Shown here: positions 53,501 through 63,488 of the stretch, piece after piece
Numbering within the stretch: position 1 is the stretch's first letter
Layout: every line of letters begins with the position of its first letter
Source: an uncultured Bacilli bacterium
GTDB lineage: Bacteria; Bacillota_I; Bacilli_A; RF39; UBA660
Reading direction: 5' to 3'
DNA length: 64,000 nt
NCBI GenBank assembly: GCA_934098705.1
Contig: CAKOPC010000001.1
Location: 62,001 to 126,000, forward strand
Notes under the pieces: model-generated
What the model was told of the DNA's origin: nothing
Seen by the model: only the letters and a program-made list of their open reading frames with translations
The model's database searches: none
Program-made: the position numbers and the translations under genes

Positions 53501-54760
53501 ATGGAAAATATTAAAAAGTACATATATGATTTAGCCAAAAGAAATGTTGTATTTAGAAAAATGTCAAGATTTATTTTAAAAGCATACCATAAGATAAAAT
53601 ATATAAAATATTATTTTACAATAAAAACAGATGATAAAGTTGTTATATTCGAAACATTTAATGGTAGGAGTTTTAGTGATAGCCCTAAGTATTTGTATTT
53701 AGAAATGTTAAACAATAAAGATTATAAAGATTATAAATTTATATGGGCATTTAATGATCCAGAAAGTAAAACAAATCTTTTTAAAGAACTTGTAAATGAT
53801 AGAACAACTATCGTAAAAACAAATACTAATAGTTATTTAAAAAGTTATGCTAAAGCTAAATATTGGATTGTAAATTCTAAACTTAATGAAAGATTAATAA
53901 AGAAAAAAGTACAAATATGTTGTCAGTGCTGGCATGGTACACCTTTAAAAAGACTTGGGTTCGATATTTTAAAAGAAAAAGGCAATGCATTAAATACTGT
54001 AAAAGAAATAAAAGAAAAGTATTATAATGATGCTAAAGTATATGATTATATGTTATCTCCATCAAAGTTTTGTAGTGAAGCCTTAACATCAGCTTTTGCT
54101 TTAAAAAGTTTAAATAAAGAAAATATAATTGTGGAAAAAGGTTATCCAAGAAATGATTTTCTATTTAAATATACTGAAGATGACGTTTTAAAAATAAAGA
54201 AAAGTATCGGGATAGATACCGATAAAAAGATAATACTTTATGCCCCAACATGGAGAGATAATCAGCATACATCAGGAGTTGGTTATACTTATAAATTAGG
54301 AATAGACTTTGATACTTTAAAAAAGAAAATAGGAGATAAATACATTATTTTATTTAGAGCACATTATTTTATTGCTAATTCCTTTGATTTTGATAAATAT
54401 AAAGGTTTTGTATACAATGTATCAAATATAGATGATGTAAATTCACTTTACGTTATAAGTGATATTTTAATAACAGATTACTCAAGTGTCTTTTTCGATT
54501 TTGCAAATCTTAAAAGACCAATGCTATTTTATATGTATGACAAAGAAGAATATCAAAATAATTTAAGAGATTTCTACTTTTCCTTATCATATCTTCCAGG
54601 ACCTATAGTAAAGGAAGAAAAAGATTTAATAAAAGAAATTAATGAAGTTGATACTTATTTTATAAGATATAAAGAAAAATATGATGAATTTAATAAAAAA
54701 TTTAATTATTTAGATAGTAAAGATATAAGTTTAAAAGTACTGAAGGAGATAATAAAATGA
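53501..54760 (+). CDS. CDP-glycerol glycerophosphotransferase family protein (TagF-like)
   Basis: A 419-residue protein with FETFNGRSFSDSPKYLY (typical polymerase N-terminal motif), WHGTPLKRLGFDI, GYPRNDFL, LYAPTWRDNQ, FRAHYF and ITDYSSVFFDFANLKRPM. These are the histidines and serines of the TagF/TarF polymerase fold that transfers glycerol phosphate from CDP-glycerol (made by TagD at 58388). It follows the previous gene by four bases and overlaps the next by four. Confidence 0.9.
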   Translation: MENIKKYIYDLAKRNVVFRKMSRFILKAYHKIKYIKYYFTIKTDDKVVIFETFNGRSFSDSPKYLYLEMLNNKDYKDYKFIWAFNDPESKTNLFKELVNDRTTIVKTNTNSYLKSYAKAKYWIVNSKLNERLIKKKVQICCQCWHGTPLKRLGFDILKEKGNALNTVKEIKEKYYNDAKVYDYMLSPSKFCSEALTSAFALKSLNKENIIVEKGYPRNDFLFKYTEDDVLKIKKSIGIDTDKKIILYAPTWRDNQHTSGVGYTYKLGIDFDTLKKKIGDKYIILFRAHYFIANSFDFDKYKGFVYNVSNIDDVNSLYVISDILITDYSSVFFDFANLKRPMLFYMYDKEEYQNNLRDFYFSLSYLPGPIVKEEKDLIKEINEVDTYFIRYKEKYDEFNKKFNYLDSKDISLKVLKEIIK

Positions 54761-57174
54761 AGAAGTTAAAGAAGTTTTTTAGAATACTTAAAAGGTTTTT
54801 TACGCAGAAAAAATATAACATTATGTATTATTACAGATGTTATGAAAAAGAAAAAATAGATGATAAGACAATTTTACTTTGTTCTCAGCAGGGACAAACA
54901 ATAGATGGTAATATCTTTTATATTTTAAAAGAGTTACAAAAGGATACTTATAAGGATTATAAAATATATGTTGCTTATGATAAAAAATATAAAAATGAAT
55001 TTATTGCCAAGTTTAGTAATTATAATTTTTATAATTATAAACTAGTGGATATTACATCAAAAACATATTTTAAAGCTTTAGCAACTGCTAAATATTTATT
55101 TAATGATACATCTTTTTTATGGTATTTTGTTAAAAAAGAGGGTCAAATATATTTTAATACATGGCATGGAACACCATTTAAAACTCTTGGCAGATCAATA
55201 AAAGATGATTTTCATTTAATAGGTAACGTCCAAAGAAACTTTTTAATGTGTGATTACTTACTTTATCCAAGTAAATATATGATGGATATTATGCTTGATG
55301 ATTATATGCTTAAAAATATTTCGATAAATACCAAGGTTGTACTTGGAGGATACCCAAGAAATGAAATATTTTTTGATAAAGAAAGAGCTAAGGAATTAAA
55401 GAAAGAACTAAATCTTGAAAATAAACAAATAATTGTTTATATGCCAACATGGCGTGGTTCCTTTGGAAAACTTGGTATTACTATGGCAGATCAAGTTGAA
55501 ATTATTAATAATTATCTTAAACATATTGATAAAAAGCTTACTAAAAATCAAATAATGTTTGTTAATTTTCATCCATTTTTAAAAGACAAAGTAAATATTA
55601 AAGGGTTTAAACATATTATGCCATTTAATAAAAATTATGAAACATATGATTTTTTAAATATGGCAGATACCTTAATAACAGATTATTCAAGTGTATTCTT
55701 TGATTATGCAGTAACTAATAAAAAAATTATTTTATTTGCCTATGATGAAAAAGAATATTTTGAAGATAGAGGTACTTACTTTGATTTTAATGAATTACCA
55801 TTTAAAAAAGTAAAAAATGTAAACGAATTAATAAATGCCATAAATGATGATACAAATGTTGATACATCAAAATTTATAAATAAATTCTGTCCTTATGAAA
55901 ATAATAATTCATCATTCAAAATAGTTGATTTTGTTTTAAATAATAAAAAAAGTGATTTAGAGATTTTAGATATACCAAATAATAAAAAGAAAAACATATT
56001 AATTTTTGCGGGCAACTTACAAAAAAATGGTATAACATCTGCTCTTTTATCACTATTAAATAATTTAGATAAGGATAAATTTAACTATTATCTTACATTT
56101 ACTAATAGAAGTGTTGGAGCAAATAAATATGTTTTAAAAAATTTAGATAATAGAATATCTTATATTGGAAGCTATGATAATAAAATAGGAACATTTAAAG
56201 AAGTATTAATACTTGTTTTGTATATGTTTAAACTTATTAGTTATAAAAAATCATCAAAATATTTAGAAAGCTATTATAAACGTGAAATAAAACGTAGATA
56301 TTATAATGCTAACTTTTCTTATGCAGTACAATATAATGGCTATGGTAACAACATAATAAGAATGTTTTCATATTTTCCTTATGGTAAATGTATTTTTGTT
56401 CATAGTGATATGTCAAAAGAAGCTAAAACAAGATCTAATCAAAATTTAGAAACACTACAAAATGTATATAATATTTACGATAAAGTAATTGTTGTAAGTG
56501 AAGGACTTTTAAAGCCAACAGCCTCTATAAAAGGAAACTATGATAACATAGTAGTAATTAATAATATTATTGATTATAAAACTATATTAGAAAAAAAAGA
56601 TAAAGAAATTGCTTTTGATGATAATACAGAATCTAATGTAAGTATAAATAAATTAAAGAAAATACTTAATTCTAAAGCAAAAAAAATAGTAGCAGTTGGA
56701 AGGTTTTCTAAAGAAAAAGGATTTGATAGATTAATTGATGCCTTTTTAGAGATAGATAGTGATATGTATTTAATTATAATTGGAGGATTTGGACCATTAT
56801 ATAATGATTTACTTAATAAAGCTATGACAAGTTCTAAAAAGGATAGAATAATCCTAATAAAAAGTTTACAAAATCCTTTTCCAATTATGTCAAAATGTGA
56901 TTGTTTTGTTATGTCAAGTTTATATGAAGGCTTTTCTTTAGTAATTTTTGAAGCAAATGTACTTAAAATACCAGTTGTATCAGTATCAATACCTGCAATA
57001 AATAAATTTTCTAGCGATTATAAAGGGGCTTATATTACAGAAAATAGTACAAATGGTATAAAAAAAGGTATTAATTATTTTTTACAAAACAAAATTGCTT
57101 TGTTTAATATAAATTATGAAACATTTAATAGGGAATCTATAGACAAATTTGAAAAAATTATTGATAATAAATAA
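54757..57174 (+). CDS. Bifunctional CDP-glycerol glycerophosphotransferase / GT4 glycosyltransferase
   Basis: An 805-residue fusion. Residues 1-400 form a TagF-type domain (TWHGTPFKTLGRSI, GYPRNEIFF, YMPTWRGSFG, ITDYSSVFFDYAV). Residues 405-805 form a GT4-type glycosyltransferase: an N-terminal Rossmann half (LIFAGNLQKNGITSALLSLL) and the donor half VAVGRFSKEKGFDRLIDAF, IIGGFGPLYNDLL, SLYEGFSLVIFEANVLKIPV with the E-x7-E pair. The fusion suggests that polymer extension and sugar decoration of the same glycerol-phosphate chain are coupled. Start overlaps the preceding stop (ATGA). Confidence 0.92.
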   Translation: MKKLKKFFRILKRFFTQKKYNIMYYYRCYEKEKIDDKTILLCSQQGQTIDGNIFYILKELQKDTYKDYKIYVAYDKKYKNEFIAKFSNYNFYNYKLVDITSKTYFKALATAKYLFNDTSFLWYFVKKEGQIYFNTWHGTPFKTLGRSIKDDFHLIGNVQRNFLMCDYLLYPSKYMMDIMLDDYMLKNISINTKVVLGGYPRNEIFFDKERAKELKKELNLENKQIIVYMPTWRGSFGKLGITMADQVEIINNYLKHIDKKLTKNQIMFVNFHPFLKDKVNIKGFKHIMPFNKNYETYDFLNMADTLITDYSSVFFDYAVTNKKIILFAYDEKEYFEDRGTYFDFNELPFKKVKNVNELINAINDDTNVDTSKFINKFCPYENNNSSFKIVDFVLNNKKSDLEILDIPNNKKKNILIFAGNLQKNGITSALLSLLNNLDKDKFNYYLTFTNRSVGANKYVLKNLDNRISYIGSYDNKIGTFKEVLILVLYMFKLISYKKSSKYLESYYKREIKRRYYNANFSYAVQYNGYGNNIIRMFSYFPYGKCIFVHSDMSKEAKTRSNQNLETLQNVYNIYDKVIVVSEGLLKPTASIKGNYDNIVVINNIIDYKTILEKKDKEIAFDDNTESNVSINKLKKILNSKAKKIVAVGRFSKEKGFDRLIDAFLEIDSDMYLIIIGGFGPLYNDLLNKAMTSSKKDRIILIKSLQNPFPIMSKCDCFVMSSLYEGFSLVIFEANVLKIPVVSVSIPAINKFSSDYKGAYITENSTNGIKKGINYFLQNKIALFNINYETFNRESIDKFEKIIDNK

Positions 57175-57194
57175 TTGTGTTAGGAGAAAAATTT

Positions 57195-58337
57195 ATGAAT
57201 AATGAAAAAGTTAAAGCATTGGAAAAAAAATTAAAAGTTGATAAAATAGTTATTATAATATTATCAGTAGTGTTAGGACTTGGTATGCTAGGGGGCATGT
57301 CATTAACATTTATGTACTTTAATAGAAATAATGCTATTACAAGAAAATTTGTTACTATTGCTAGAAATACTAAAAATAATATCATGATAAAAATAAGTGA
57401 TATTGATAAAAATTATAAAGAAAATAATCATAATGCTACATCTAAATTAAAACTTACAAGTGCTTATGGTGATAATCAAGGTACACATCCTAAAATTTTA
57501 TACTTTAAAGATGGTTGGAATGGTTATAAATACTGGTTAGTATTCTCACCATATCCATTTAGTGATGATAAAAGAGAAAACCCTCATATAAAAGTAAGTA
57601 ATGATTTAGTTAATTTTACTGAACCTAAAGGTTTTGAAAATCCACTTGAAGACTTTCCAGAAAATTATAATTCGTTAAAAGTATATAATTCAGATCCGCA
57701 TCTTGTATATAATAGTGACACAAATGAACTTGAATGTTACTATAGATTTGTAAATGATAAAGAAGACAAAGTAATTGTTTACAGAAGAACTACTAAAGAT
57801 GGTATTAATTGGACTCCTAAAGAAGAAATATTAAAATCACAAAGATCAAAAAAAGATTATGTATCATTTGCTATTATTTATAATGATGGTTTATATGAAA
57901 TGTGGTATGTTGACAAAAACAATATATTAACATATGAAAATAGTACTGATGGTAAAACATATGATAATAGAAAACGTATAAAACTTAATTATTTTAATCC
58001 AGGTTTAAAAACATGGCATTTAGATGTAATAAAAACAGATATAGGTTATGAAATGATAACAGTTGCATTTGAAAAATGGTCTGGCAGAGCAAGCATGAGT
58101 CTTTACTATACAGCATCAAATGATAATGAAAACTGGAAAGTAGCTCAAGCAATTATAAAACCATCTAATATTTCTTGGGATAATGGGGGACTTTACAGAA
58201 GTACCTTTATAAAAATTGATGGTATATATTACGTTTATTATAGTGGTATATCAAAAGATGGTGCAAGAGGTATTGGTTTATCTTATGGAGAAGATATATA
58301 CAATTTAAAAGGATATAATGGTAAAATTACAAATTAA
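57195..58337 (+). CDS. Membrane-anchored beta-propeller glycosidase-like protein
   Basis: A 380-residue protein with one N-terminal membrane anchor (about 18-44) and an extracellular region of repeated beta-strand blades: GTHPKILYFKDGWNGYKYW, NSDPHLVYNSDTNELECYYR, FAIIYNDGLYEMWYVDK, and GGLYRSTFIKIDGIYYVYYSG. The pattern is that of five-bladed propeller hydrolases (GH43/GH32/GH130-like). Its place in the teichoic-acid cluster suggests trimming or binding of the polymer sugars; this is inference. ATG 57195 with TAGGAGA upstream is preferred over GTG 57177. Confidence 0.7.
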   Translation: MNNEKVKALEKKLKVDKIVIIILSVVLGLGMLGGMSLTFMYFNRNNAITRKFVTIARNTKNNIMIKISDIDKNYKENNHNATSKLKLTSAYGDNQGTHPKILYFKDGWNGYKYWLVFSPYPFSDDKRENPHIKVSNDLVNFTEPKGFENPLEDFPENYNSLKVYNSDPHLVYNSDTNELECYYRFVNDKEDKVIVYRRTTKDGINWTPKEEILKSQRSKKDYVSFAIIYNDGLYEMWYVDKNNILTYENSTDGKTYDNRKRIKLNYFNPGLKTWHLDVIKTDIGYEMITVAFEKWSGRASMSLYYTASNDNENWKVAQAIIKPSNISWDNGGLYRSTFIKIDGIYYVYYSGISKDGARGIGLSYGEDIYNLKGYNGKITN

Positions 58338-58387
58338 TATTTTAATATTAAAAAAATTAATGTATAATATACTTATTGGAGGAATTT

Positions 58388-58810
58388 ATGAAAAGAATTT
58401 TAACATATGGAACATATGATTTACTTCATTATGGACATATTAGATTATTAAAAAGGGCAAAAGCTTTAGGAGATTACCTAATTGTTGCCTTATCAACTGA
58501 TGAATTTAATGAACTTAAAGGTAAAAAAGCCTATCACTCATACGAAGAGAGAAAAGAAATGCTTGAAGCTATAAGATATGTTGATTTAGTAATTCCAGAA
58601 GATAACTGGGAACAAAAAATAAATGATGTTAAAGAATACAAAGTAGATGTTGTTGTTATGGGAAGTGATTGGGCTGGTAGCAATAGATTTGAATATTTAA
58701 ATGATTACTGTGAAGTTATATATTTAGATAGAACTGATGGTGTTTCAACAACAAAAATAAAAGAAGACTTAAAAGATTTACCATATGATGTCAAGAAAGA
58801 AGAAAGATAA
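58388..58810 (+). CDS. tagD: Glycerol-3-phosphate cytidylyltransferase
   Basis: TagD/TarD makes CDP-glycerol from CTP and glycerol-3-phosphate, the donor for the three transferases upstream. The 140-residue protein has the nucleotidyltransferase signature TYGTYDLLHYGHIRLLKRAK (HxGH type) and the C-terminal RTDGVSTTKIKEDL. ATG 58388 follows GGAGGAA; a TATAAT hexamer at 58363-58368 may mark a separate promoter. Confidence 0.96.
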   Translation: MKRILTYGTYDLLHYGHIRLLKRAKALGDYLIVALSTDEFNELKGKKAYHSYEERKEMLEAIRYVDLVIPEDNWEQKINDVKEYKVDVVVMGSDWAGSNRFEYLNDYCEVIYLDRTDGVSTTKIKEDLKDLPYDVKKEER

Positions 58811-58813
58811 AAA

Positions 58814-59599
58814 ATGAAAAAGTTTTTTAAAGATGTCAAAAGATATTTTAATTATATGATATATTCTGCAGGTGCTGAACTTAGAAGTGAAGTTGCAAAC
58901 TCTTATTTAGGATGTTTATGGTGGCTTTTAAATCCTTTATTTTTCATGCTTATCTATGCCTTTATATCAATAGTTGTCTTTAAATCTAGGGAAGCATATT
59001 TCCCGATTTTTGTATTTATTGGACTTTCACTTTGGGACTTCTTTAATAGAGTAGTATCTGCTGCTCCAAGGCTTGTTGTAAATAATAAAGAAATAGTAAG
59101 CAAAGTATACTTGCCAAAATATATATTATTAATTGAAAAAATATTTGTAAGTTTCTTTAAAATGCTAATTTCCCTTTTACTGGTTTTTGTTATGATTATA
59201 GTATATAAAGTACCATTAACAACCTATGTGTTTAATTTTATACCAATTATTGTATCTCTTATTATTATAACATTTGCTGTAGCGGTTATTCTTATGCATT
59301 TTGGAGTATTTATAGATGACTTATCAAACCTTACATCAGTTTTATTAAAGCTTGTCTTTTATTTATCAGGAATCTTTTATCTTGTATCAAAAAAGATTCC
59401 AAGTCCATATAATAAATACTTATTATGGTGTAATCCTATAGCATATTTTATAGAAAGTAGTAGAAATGCTATTCTTTATGCTAAACCTATAAATTATAGT
59501 ATTTTAATAGTTTGGACATTTATAGGACTTATAGTATCAGTTATTGGTATAAATACTATTAATAAATATGAAAATAGTTATGTAAAGGTGATAAAATAA
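58814..59599 (+). CDS. tagG: Teichoic acid ABC exporter permease TagG
   Basis: A 261-residue ABC-2 type membrane protein with six helices and the N-terminal amphipathic region (ELRSEVANSYLGCLWWLLNP), then NNKEIVSKVYLPKYILL and NPIAYFIESSRNAILY, as in TagG/Wzm exporters. It forms the transporter with TagH, whose start overlaps its stop by one base, and exports the polymer made by the genes upstream. Confidence 0.9.
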   Translation: MKKFFKDVKRYFNYMIYSAGAELRSEVANSYLGCLWWLLNPLFFMLIYAFISIVVFKSREAYFPIFVFIGLSLWDFFNRVVSAAPRLVVNNKEIVSKVYLPKYILLIEKIFVSFFKMLISLLLVFVMIIVYKVPLTTYVFNFIPIIVSLIIITFAVAVILMHFGVFIDDLSNLTSVLLKLVFYLSGIFYLVSKKIPSPYNKYLLWCNPIAYFIESSRNAILYAKPINYSILIVWTFIGLIVSVIGINTINKYENSYVKVIK

Positions 59600-60333
59600 T
59601 GGAAAAAGAAATAGCAATACATATAAAAGATCTTGTTGTAAGTTACAGAGATATAAAAAAGTTTTCAATTAGAAAAACATTATTTAATAGAGAAAAGTCA
59701 AGTTTATTTACTGCCATTAAAGGTATCTCTTTTGATATTAAAAAAGGGGAAATAGTTGGTATATGTGGTAAAAATGGAAGTGGTAAATCAACTCTTTTAC
59801 GTGCCATAGCAGGTATATTTTCAGCAGATAAAGGAATTATTTCCTTAAATGGCAATACCGTTTCTCTTTTATCAATAGGTGTTGGATTTCAAAGAAAATT
59901 AACAGGTTACGATAACATATTCTTATCAGGTATGTTACTTGGGTTCTCTAAAGAACAAATACAGGAAAAGTTAGACGATATTATAAAATTTTCAGAGCTT
60001 GGTAAATTTATTTATAAACCAGTTTCCTCATATTCATCTGGTATGTATTCAAAACTTGCCTTTTCAATAACAGCCATATTAGAAACTGATATCATGTTAA
60101 TAGATGAAGTTTTATCAGTTGGAGATGTCGCTTTTAGAGAGAAAAGCTATAACAAGATGAAAGAACTTATAAATGATGAAAATAGAACAGTTGTCATTGT
60201 ATCACATAGTTCTAAAACATTAACTGATTTATGTGATAGAGTAATATGGCTTCATGAAGGCAATATAGTAAAAGATGGTAAACCTAATGAAGTAGTAGGG
60301 GAATATGAAGAATTTTTAAAAAATCAAATTTAA
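59599..60333 (+). CDS. tagH: Teichoic acid ABC exporter ATPase TagH
   Basis: A 244-residue ABC ATPase with Walker A GKNGSGKSTLLRA, the Q-loop region, the signature YSSGMYSKLAFS and Walker B IMLIDEVLSVGD, followed by the switch His in VSHSS. It begins with the teichoic/O-antigen exporter-specific N-terminus (DLVVSYRDIKKFSIRKTLF). It lacks the long extracellular C-terminal extension of Bacillus TagH. It ends the cluster. Confidence 0.93.
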   Translation: MEKEIAIHIKDLVVSYRDIKKFSIRKTLFNREKSSLFTAIKGISFDIKKGEIVGICGKNGSGKSTLLRAIAGIFSADKGIISLNGNTVSLLSIGVGFQRKLTGYDNIFLSGMLLGFSKEQIQEKLDDIIKFSELGKFIYKPVSSYSSGMYSKLAFSITAILETDIMLIDEVLSVGDVAFREKSYNKMKELINDENRTVVIVSHSSKTLTDLCDRVIWLHEGNIVKDGKPNEVVGEYEEFLKNQI

Positions 60334-60358
60334 AGACAGGTTAATTCCTGCCTTTTTA
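60332..60358. terminator. Terminator after tagH, convergent with spoIVB
   Basis: AAAGACAGG / CCTGCCTTT stem with one mismatch, then TT. Confidence 0.7.
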
Positions 60359-61348
60359 ATTATCTACTTCTTTTAACATATTTTCTATAAAAATACCAAA
60401 TCCTTTTGTTGTATCATCACTTATCACATGGGTTACAGCCCCTACAAGCTTATTGTTTTGAATAATTGGAGAACCACTCATACCTTGAACGATACCACCA
60501 GCCTCATCTAAAAGATTTTTATCAGTTACCTTAAATAAAATATTTCTTGTTTCATTTAAAGGATATACCTTTAATATTTCAATAGCATATTCTTTAACTA
60601 AATCACCTTTAATAGTTGTTCTTATATAAGCGATGCCTGGTGTTATAAGTTCACTTGATGCCTCAATTAAATTTCCTTCATCAAAAGATGCATTATACAT
60701 ACCATAAATACCATTATAGTTATTTTTATTTATTGTACCGTATACTAAAGAAGCATCATAACTTGCATTTTTCTCTCCTGGCGAATTTCTTTGTGATTTT
60801 GTTATACCAGTAACTTGTGATTTAAATATTTTTCCTTCCTTTATTTCAAACTTTTGACCTGTTGTCTTTTCAATTATTTCATGCCCTAAGGCACCATAAG
60901 TTTTAGTTACTGGGTCAATAAAGGTAAGTGTTCCAATACCTACGATTGAATCTTTTACATATAATCCAGTTTTATAAACATCACTTTTATCTTTATATAG
61001 TTTTAAGGTTGTTTCTTTTTCTTTACCATTTCTTATAAAAGTTATTTTTAAAGTTTCATTATCAACATTTGACGAAAAAGAAAGATCAGTTATTCCATTA
61101 ATAACAGTATCATCTATCTTAATTATTCTATCTCCAACCTTTAAAGAAGCATCACTTCCTGGAGATATATTGCCTGAAACATTATAAAAACCAACAACTA
61201 AAACACCATTTGTTACAACTTCGATACCTATATTTTCTCCGCCCAAAACAACTTTTTTTGAATAAGCAAATGCTTTAGTAGGTATAATAAAAATAGAAAT
61301 TATTAAAATAAAATAGAGTAGTTTGTTTAAATTTTTTTTAAAATTCAT
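60356..61348 (-). CDS. spoIVB: Sporulation signalling serine protease SpoIVB
   Basis: SpoIVB is secreted from the forespore and starts pro-sigK processing. The 330-residue protein has a signal peptide (about 8-28, ending TKAFAYS), a PDZ domain (about 40-115: SPGSDASLKVGDRIIKID) and an S55 peptidase domain with the catalytic His in ALGHEI and the Ser in GMSGSPI. RNSPGEK and SSELITPGIAYIRTT are further family blocks. With sigK at 40531 this gives two parts of the same pathway. AAGGAGG lies upstream of the ATG. No clear SigF/SigG promoter was recognised by eye. Confidence 0.93.
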   Translation of the reverse strand: MNFKKNLNKLLYFILIISIFIIPTKAFAYSKKVVLGGENIGIEVVTNGVLVVGFYNVSGNISPGSDASLKVGDRIIKIDDTVINGITDLSFSSNVDNETLKITFIRNGKEKETTLKLYKDKSDVYKTGLYVKDSIVGIGTLTFIDPVTKTYGALGHEIIEKTTGQKFEIKEGKIFKSQVTGITKSQRNSPGEKNASYDASLVYGTINKNNYNGIYGMYNASFDEGNLIEASSELITPGIAYIRTTIKGDLVKEYAIEILKVYPLNETRNILFKVTDKNLLDEAGGIVQGMSGSPIIQNNKLVGAVTHVISDDTTKGFGIFIENMLKEVDN

Positions 61349-61421
61349 AAAGTAATTCCTCCTTACAAACTACATTATTATTATTTTCTTTATTATAAAA
61401 TATATAATGATAAAAAATTGG

Positions 61422-61453
61422 AAAAAAAATTACCAACAAAGTGGTAATTTTTA
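61422..61453 (-). terminator. Terminator of glmS
   Basis: AAAATTACCA / TGGTAATTTT stem with a T-run on the minus strand. Confidence 0.8.
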
Positions 61454-63244
61454 CTCAACCGTAACTGATTTAGCTAAATTTTTTGGTTTATCAATATCAC
61501 AGCCTTTTAATTTTGCTGTTTCATAAGCAATTATTTGAAGTGGTATTATAGCAAGAAGTGGTTTTAACATTTCACAAGTTTTAGGAATTACTATTTTTAC
61601 ATCATAAGTATCACAAGAAACCTCTATATCATCACTTACAACCATTATAATTTTTCCATATCTTGATTTTACCTCTTTTACATTACTTATTGTTTTACTT
61701 GCAATATCAAGGTTTGTTATAATTGCAAATGTATATGTATCTTTATCAATTAAAGAGATTGTGCCGTGTTTTAATTCTCCTGCCGCATAAGCTTCACTAT
61801 GAATGTATGATATTTCTTTAAGTTTTAAAGAACCTTCCATACAAAGAGCATAATCTGTTAACCTTCCAATAAAGAATATATCTTGCTCTTTATATATTAT
61901 ATTAGCAATTTTTTTATAATTTTCATCATTTAAAAGATTTTCTAGTTTTAAAGGTAATATTAAAAGTTCCTTTATTGTTTCATCATAATCTTTCTTACTT
62001 ATAGTTTTATTAGAAAGGCCAAGATATAAAGCAAGCAAAATAAGTATTAAACTTTGTGAAAGGTAAGCCTTTGTTGTTGCAACTGCAATTTCAGGTCCTG
62101 CTTTTGTATATAAAACATCATCACAACATCTTGCAATAGATGATTCAAAGACATTTATAATACCAAGAGTATAAGGATTATACTCTTTAGCAATTAATAA
62201 AGCCTTTAAAGTATCTGCTGTTTCTCCAGACTGAGATATTGGGATAACAAGAGTGTTTTTAGTAACAAAAACCTTTTTATATCTAAATTCACTTGCTATT
62301 TCAACAGAAACAGGAATATTTGCATATTCTTCAATTATATATTTACCAATAAGACCAGCATGAACGGCACTACCACATCCTAAAATTAAGATATTATCAA
62401 TTTTTTTACCTTTTAAATACTTATCAAAATCTATTTTTCCATTATTTAAAAAACAATTTAATGTTTCCCTTATAACTTTTGGTTCTTCATTTATTTCTTT
62501 TAGCATAAAGTGAGGGAACCCATTTTTACTAAGGTCTTTAACATCTTCATTTATTTCCTTTATTATATTTTCTTTTAATTTACCATTTTTATCATATATT
62601 AAAATCTTATCTTTAGTTATTTTAGCAAAATCATAATCATCAAGTACAATATATTTATTCGTATATTTAAGTATTGCGTGAATGTCTGATGCAATAAAGT
62701 TCTCGTTATCTCCAACCCCTATAATTAAAGGACTGTTTTTCTTTATAGCGTATAAAGTATCTTTTTCATCACTATTTAATAAAGCAATAGCATAACTTCC
62801 TTTAGCTAAATTTTCAAACTCTAAAATAGCTTTTAACATGTCTTTTTCCTTATTATATAACACATCAAGTAAATGACAAGCAATCTCTGTATCAGTTTCA
62901 CTAGAGTATTTAAAATCCTTATCTTTTAACCTTTCATAATTTTCAATTATTCCATTATGCACTATAGTTATCTTGTTAGTATTATGGGGGTGAGCATTAC
63001 AAACTTTAGGAAGACCATGTGTTGCCCATCTTGTGTGTCCTATTCCTATATTGGTTGCCTCATCAAGGTTTAGTTTATCCTTTAAATTCTTTATTCTACC
63101 AACTTCTTTTACAATATTTAATTTATTAGTAAAGTAAGCAACTCCAGAAGAGTCATAACCTCTATATTCAAGATTTTCTAATCCTTCGATTAAAATATTT
63201 AAACATTTATTATTTTTGCCTACGTAACCTGTTATACCGCACAT
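61451..63244 (-). CDS. glmS: Glutamine-fructose-6-phosphate aminotransferase
   Basis: GlmS makes glucosamine-6-phosphate, the first committed step to UDP-GlcNAc for wall and teichoic acid. The 597-residue protein begins with the nucleophile Cys2 (MCGITGYVGKN), has the glutaminase motifs RYDS/GYDSSGVA and GHTRWATHG, and two SIS isomerase domains with GCGSAVHAGL, SQSGETADTL and the C-terminal KSVTVE. It is controlled by the self-cleaving glmS ribozyme in its 5' leader. Confidence 0.97.
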   Translation of the reverse strand: MCGITGYVGKNNKCLNILIEGLENLEYRGYDSSGVAYFTNKLNIVKEVGRIKNLKDKLNLDEATNIGIGHTRWATHGLPKVCNAHPHNTNKITIVHNGIIENYERLKDKDFKYSSETDTEIACHLLDVLYNKEKDMLKAILEFENLAKGSYAIALLNSDEKDTLYAIKKNSPLIIGVGDNENFIASDIHAILKYTNKYIVLDDYDFAKITKDKILIYDKNGKLKENIIKEINEDVKDLSKNGFPHFMLKEINEEPKVIRETLNCFLNNGKIDFDKYLKGKKIDNILILGCGSAVHAGLIGKYIIEEYANIPVSVEIASEFRYKKVFVTKNTLVIPISQSGETADTLKALLIAKEYNPYTLGIINVFESSIARCCDDVLYTKAGPEIAVATTKAYLSQSLILILLALYLGLSNKTISKKDYDETIKELLILPLKLENLLNDENYKKIANIIYKEQDIFFIGRLTDYALCMEGSLKLKEISYIHSEAYAAGELKHGTISLIDKDTYTFAIITNLDIASKTISNVKEVKSRYGKIIMVVSDDIEVSCDTYDVKIVIPKTCEMLKPLLAIIPLQIIAYETAKLKGCDIDKPKNLAKSVTVE

Positions 63245-63251
63245 AAAATAT

Positions 63252-63408
63252 TACTTCTCCTTCTTCTTTGTATACAATATATTCTTTGTTGTAATATTTA
63301 TTTTACTTTTTGAAATATATTTAACGAATATACAAAATCCGTAGTAACATCCGCCGAAAATTCGATAATTACTATACCTCGTTAACCAAAATATTTGGTC
63401 TGGCGCTA
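63252..63408 (-). promoter_or_regulatory. glmS ribozyme
   Basis: On the minus strand the leader reads TTAGCGCCAGACCAAATATT, then GGTTAACGAGGTATAGTAAT, ATCGAATTTTCGGCGGATG and a downstream stem before the glmS ribosome binding site. GCGCCAGA, GACGAGG-like AACGAGG, and TTTTCGGCGGATG are the conserved core of the glmS ribozyme (Rfam glmS). Glucosamine-6-phosphate acts as cofactor for self-cleavage just before GCGCC, which destabilises the message. Confidence 0.95.
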
Positions 63409-63455
63409 ATTAAAAATTGGTTCCTTCTGCACCTTATCTTTAACTTTATATAATA

Positions 63456-63485
63456 ATTATATAAGAAAAATATAAAAATATGCAA
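63456..63485 (-). promoter_or_regulatory. Promoter of glmS
   Basis: On the minus strand TTGCAT (63485-63480), 18-base spacer, TATAAT (63461-63456), upstream of the ribozyme. Confidence 0.72.
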
Positions 63486-63488
63486 GCA

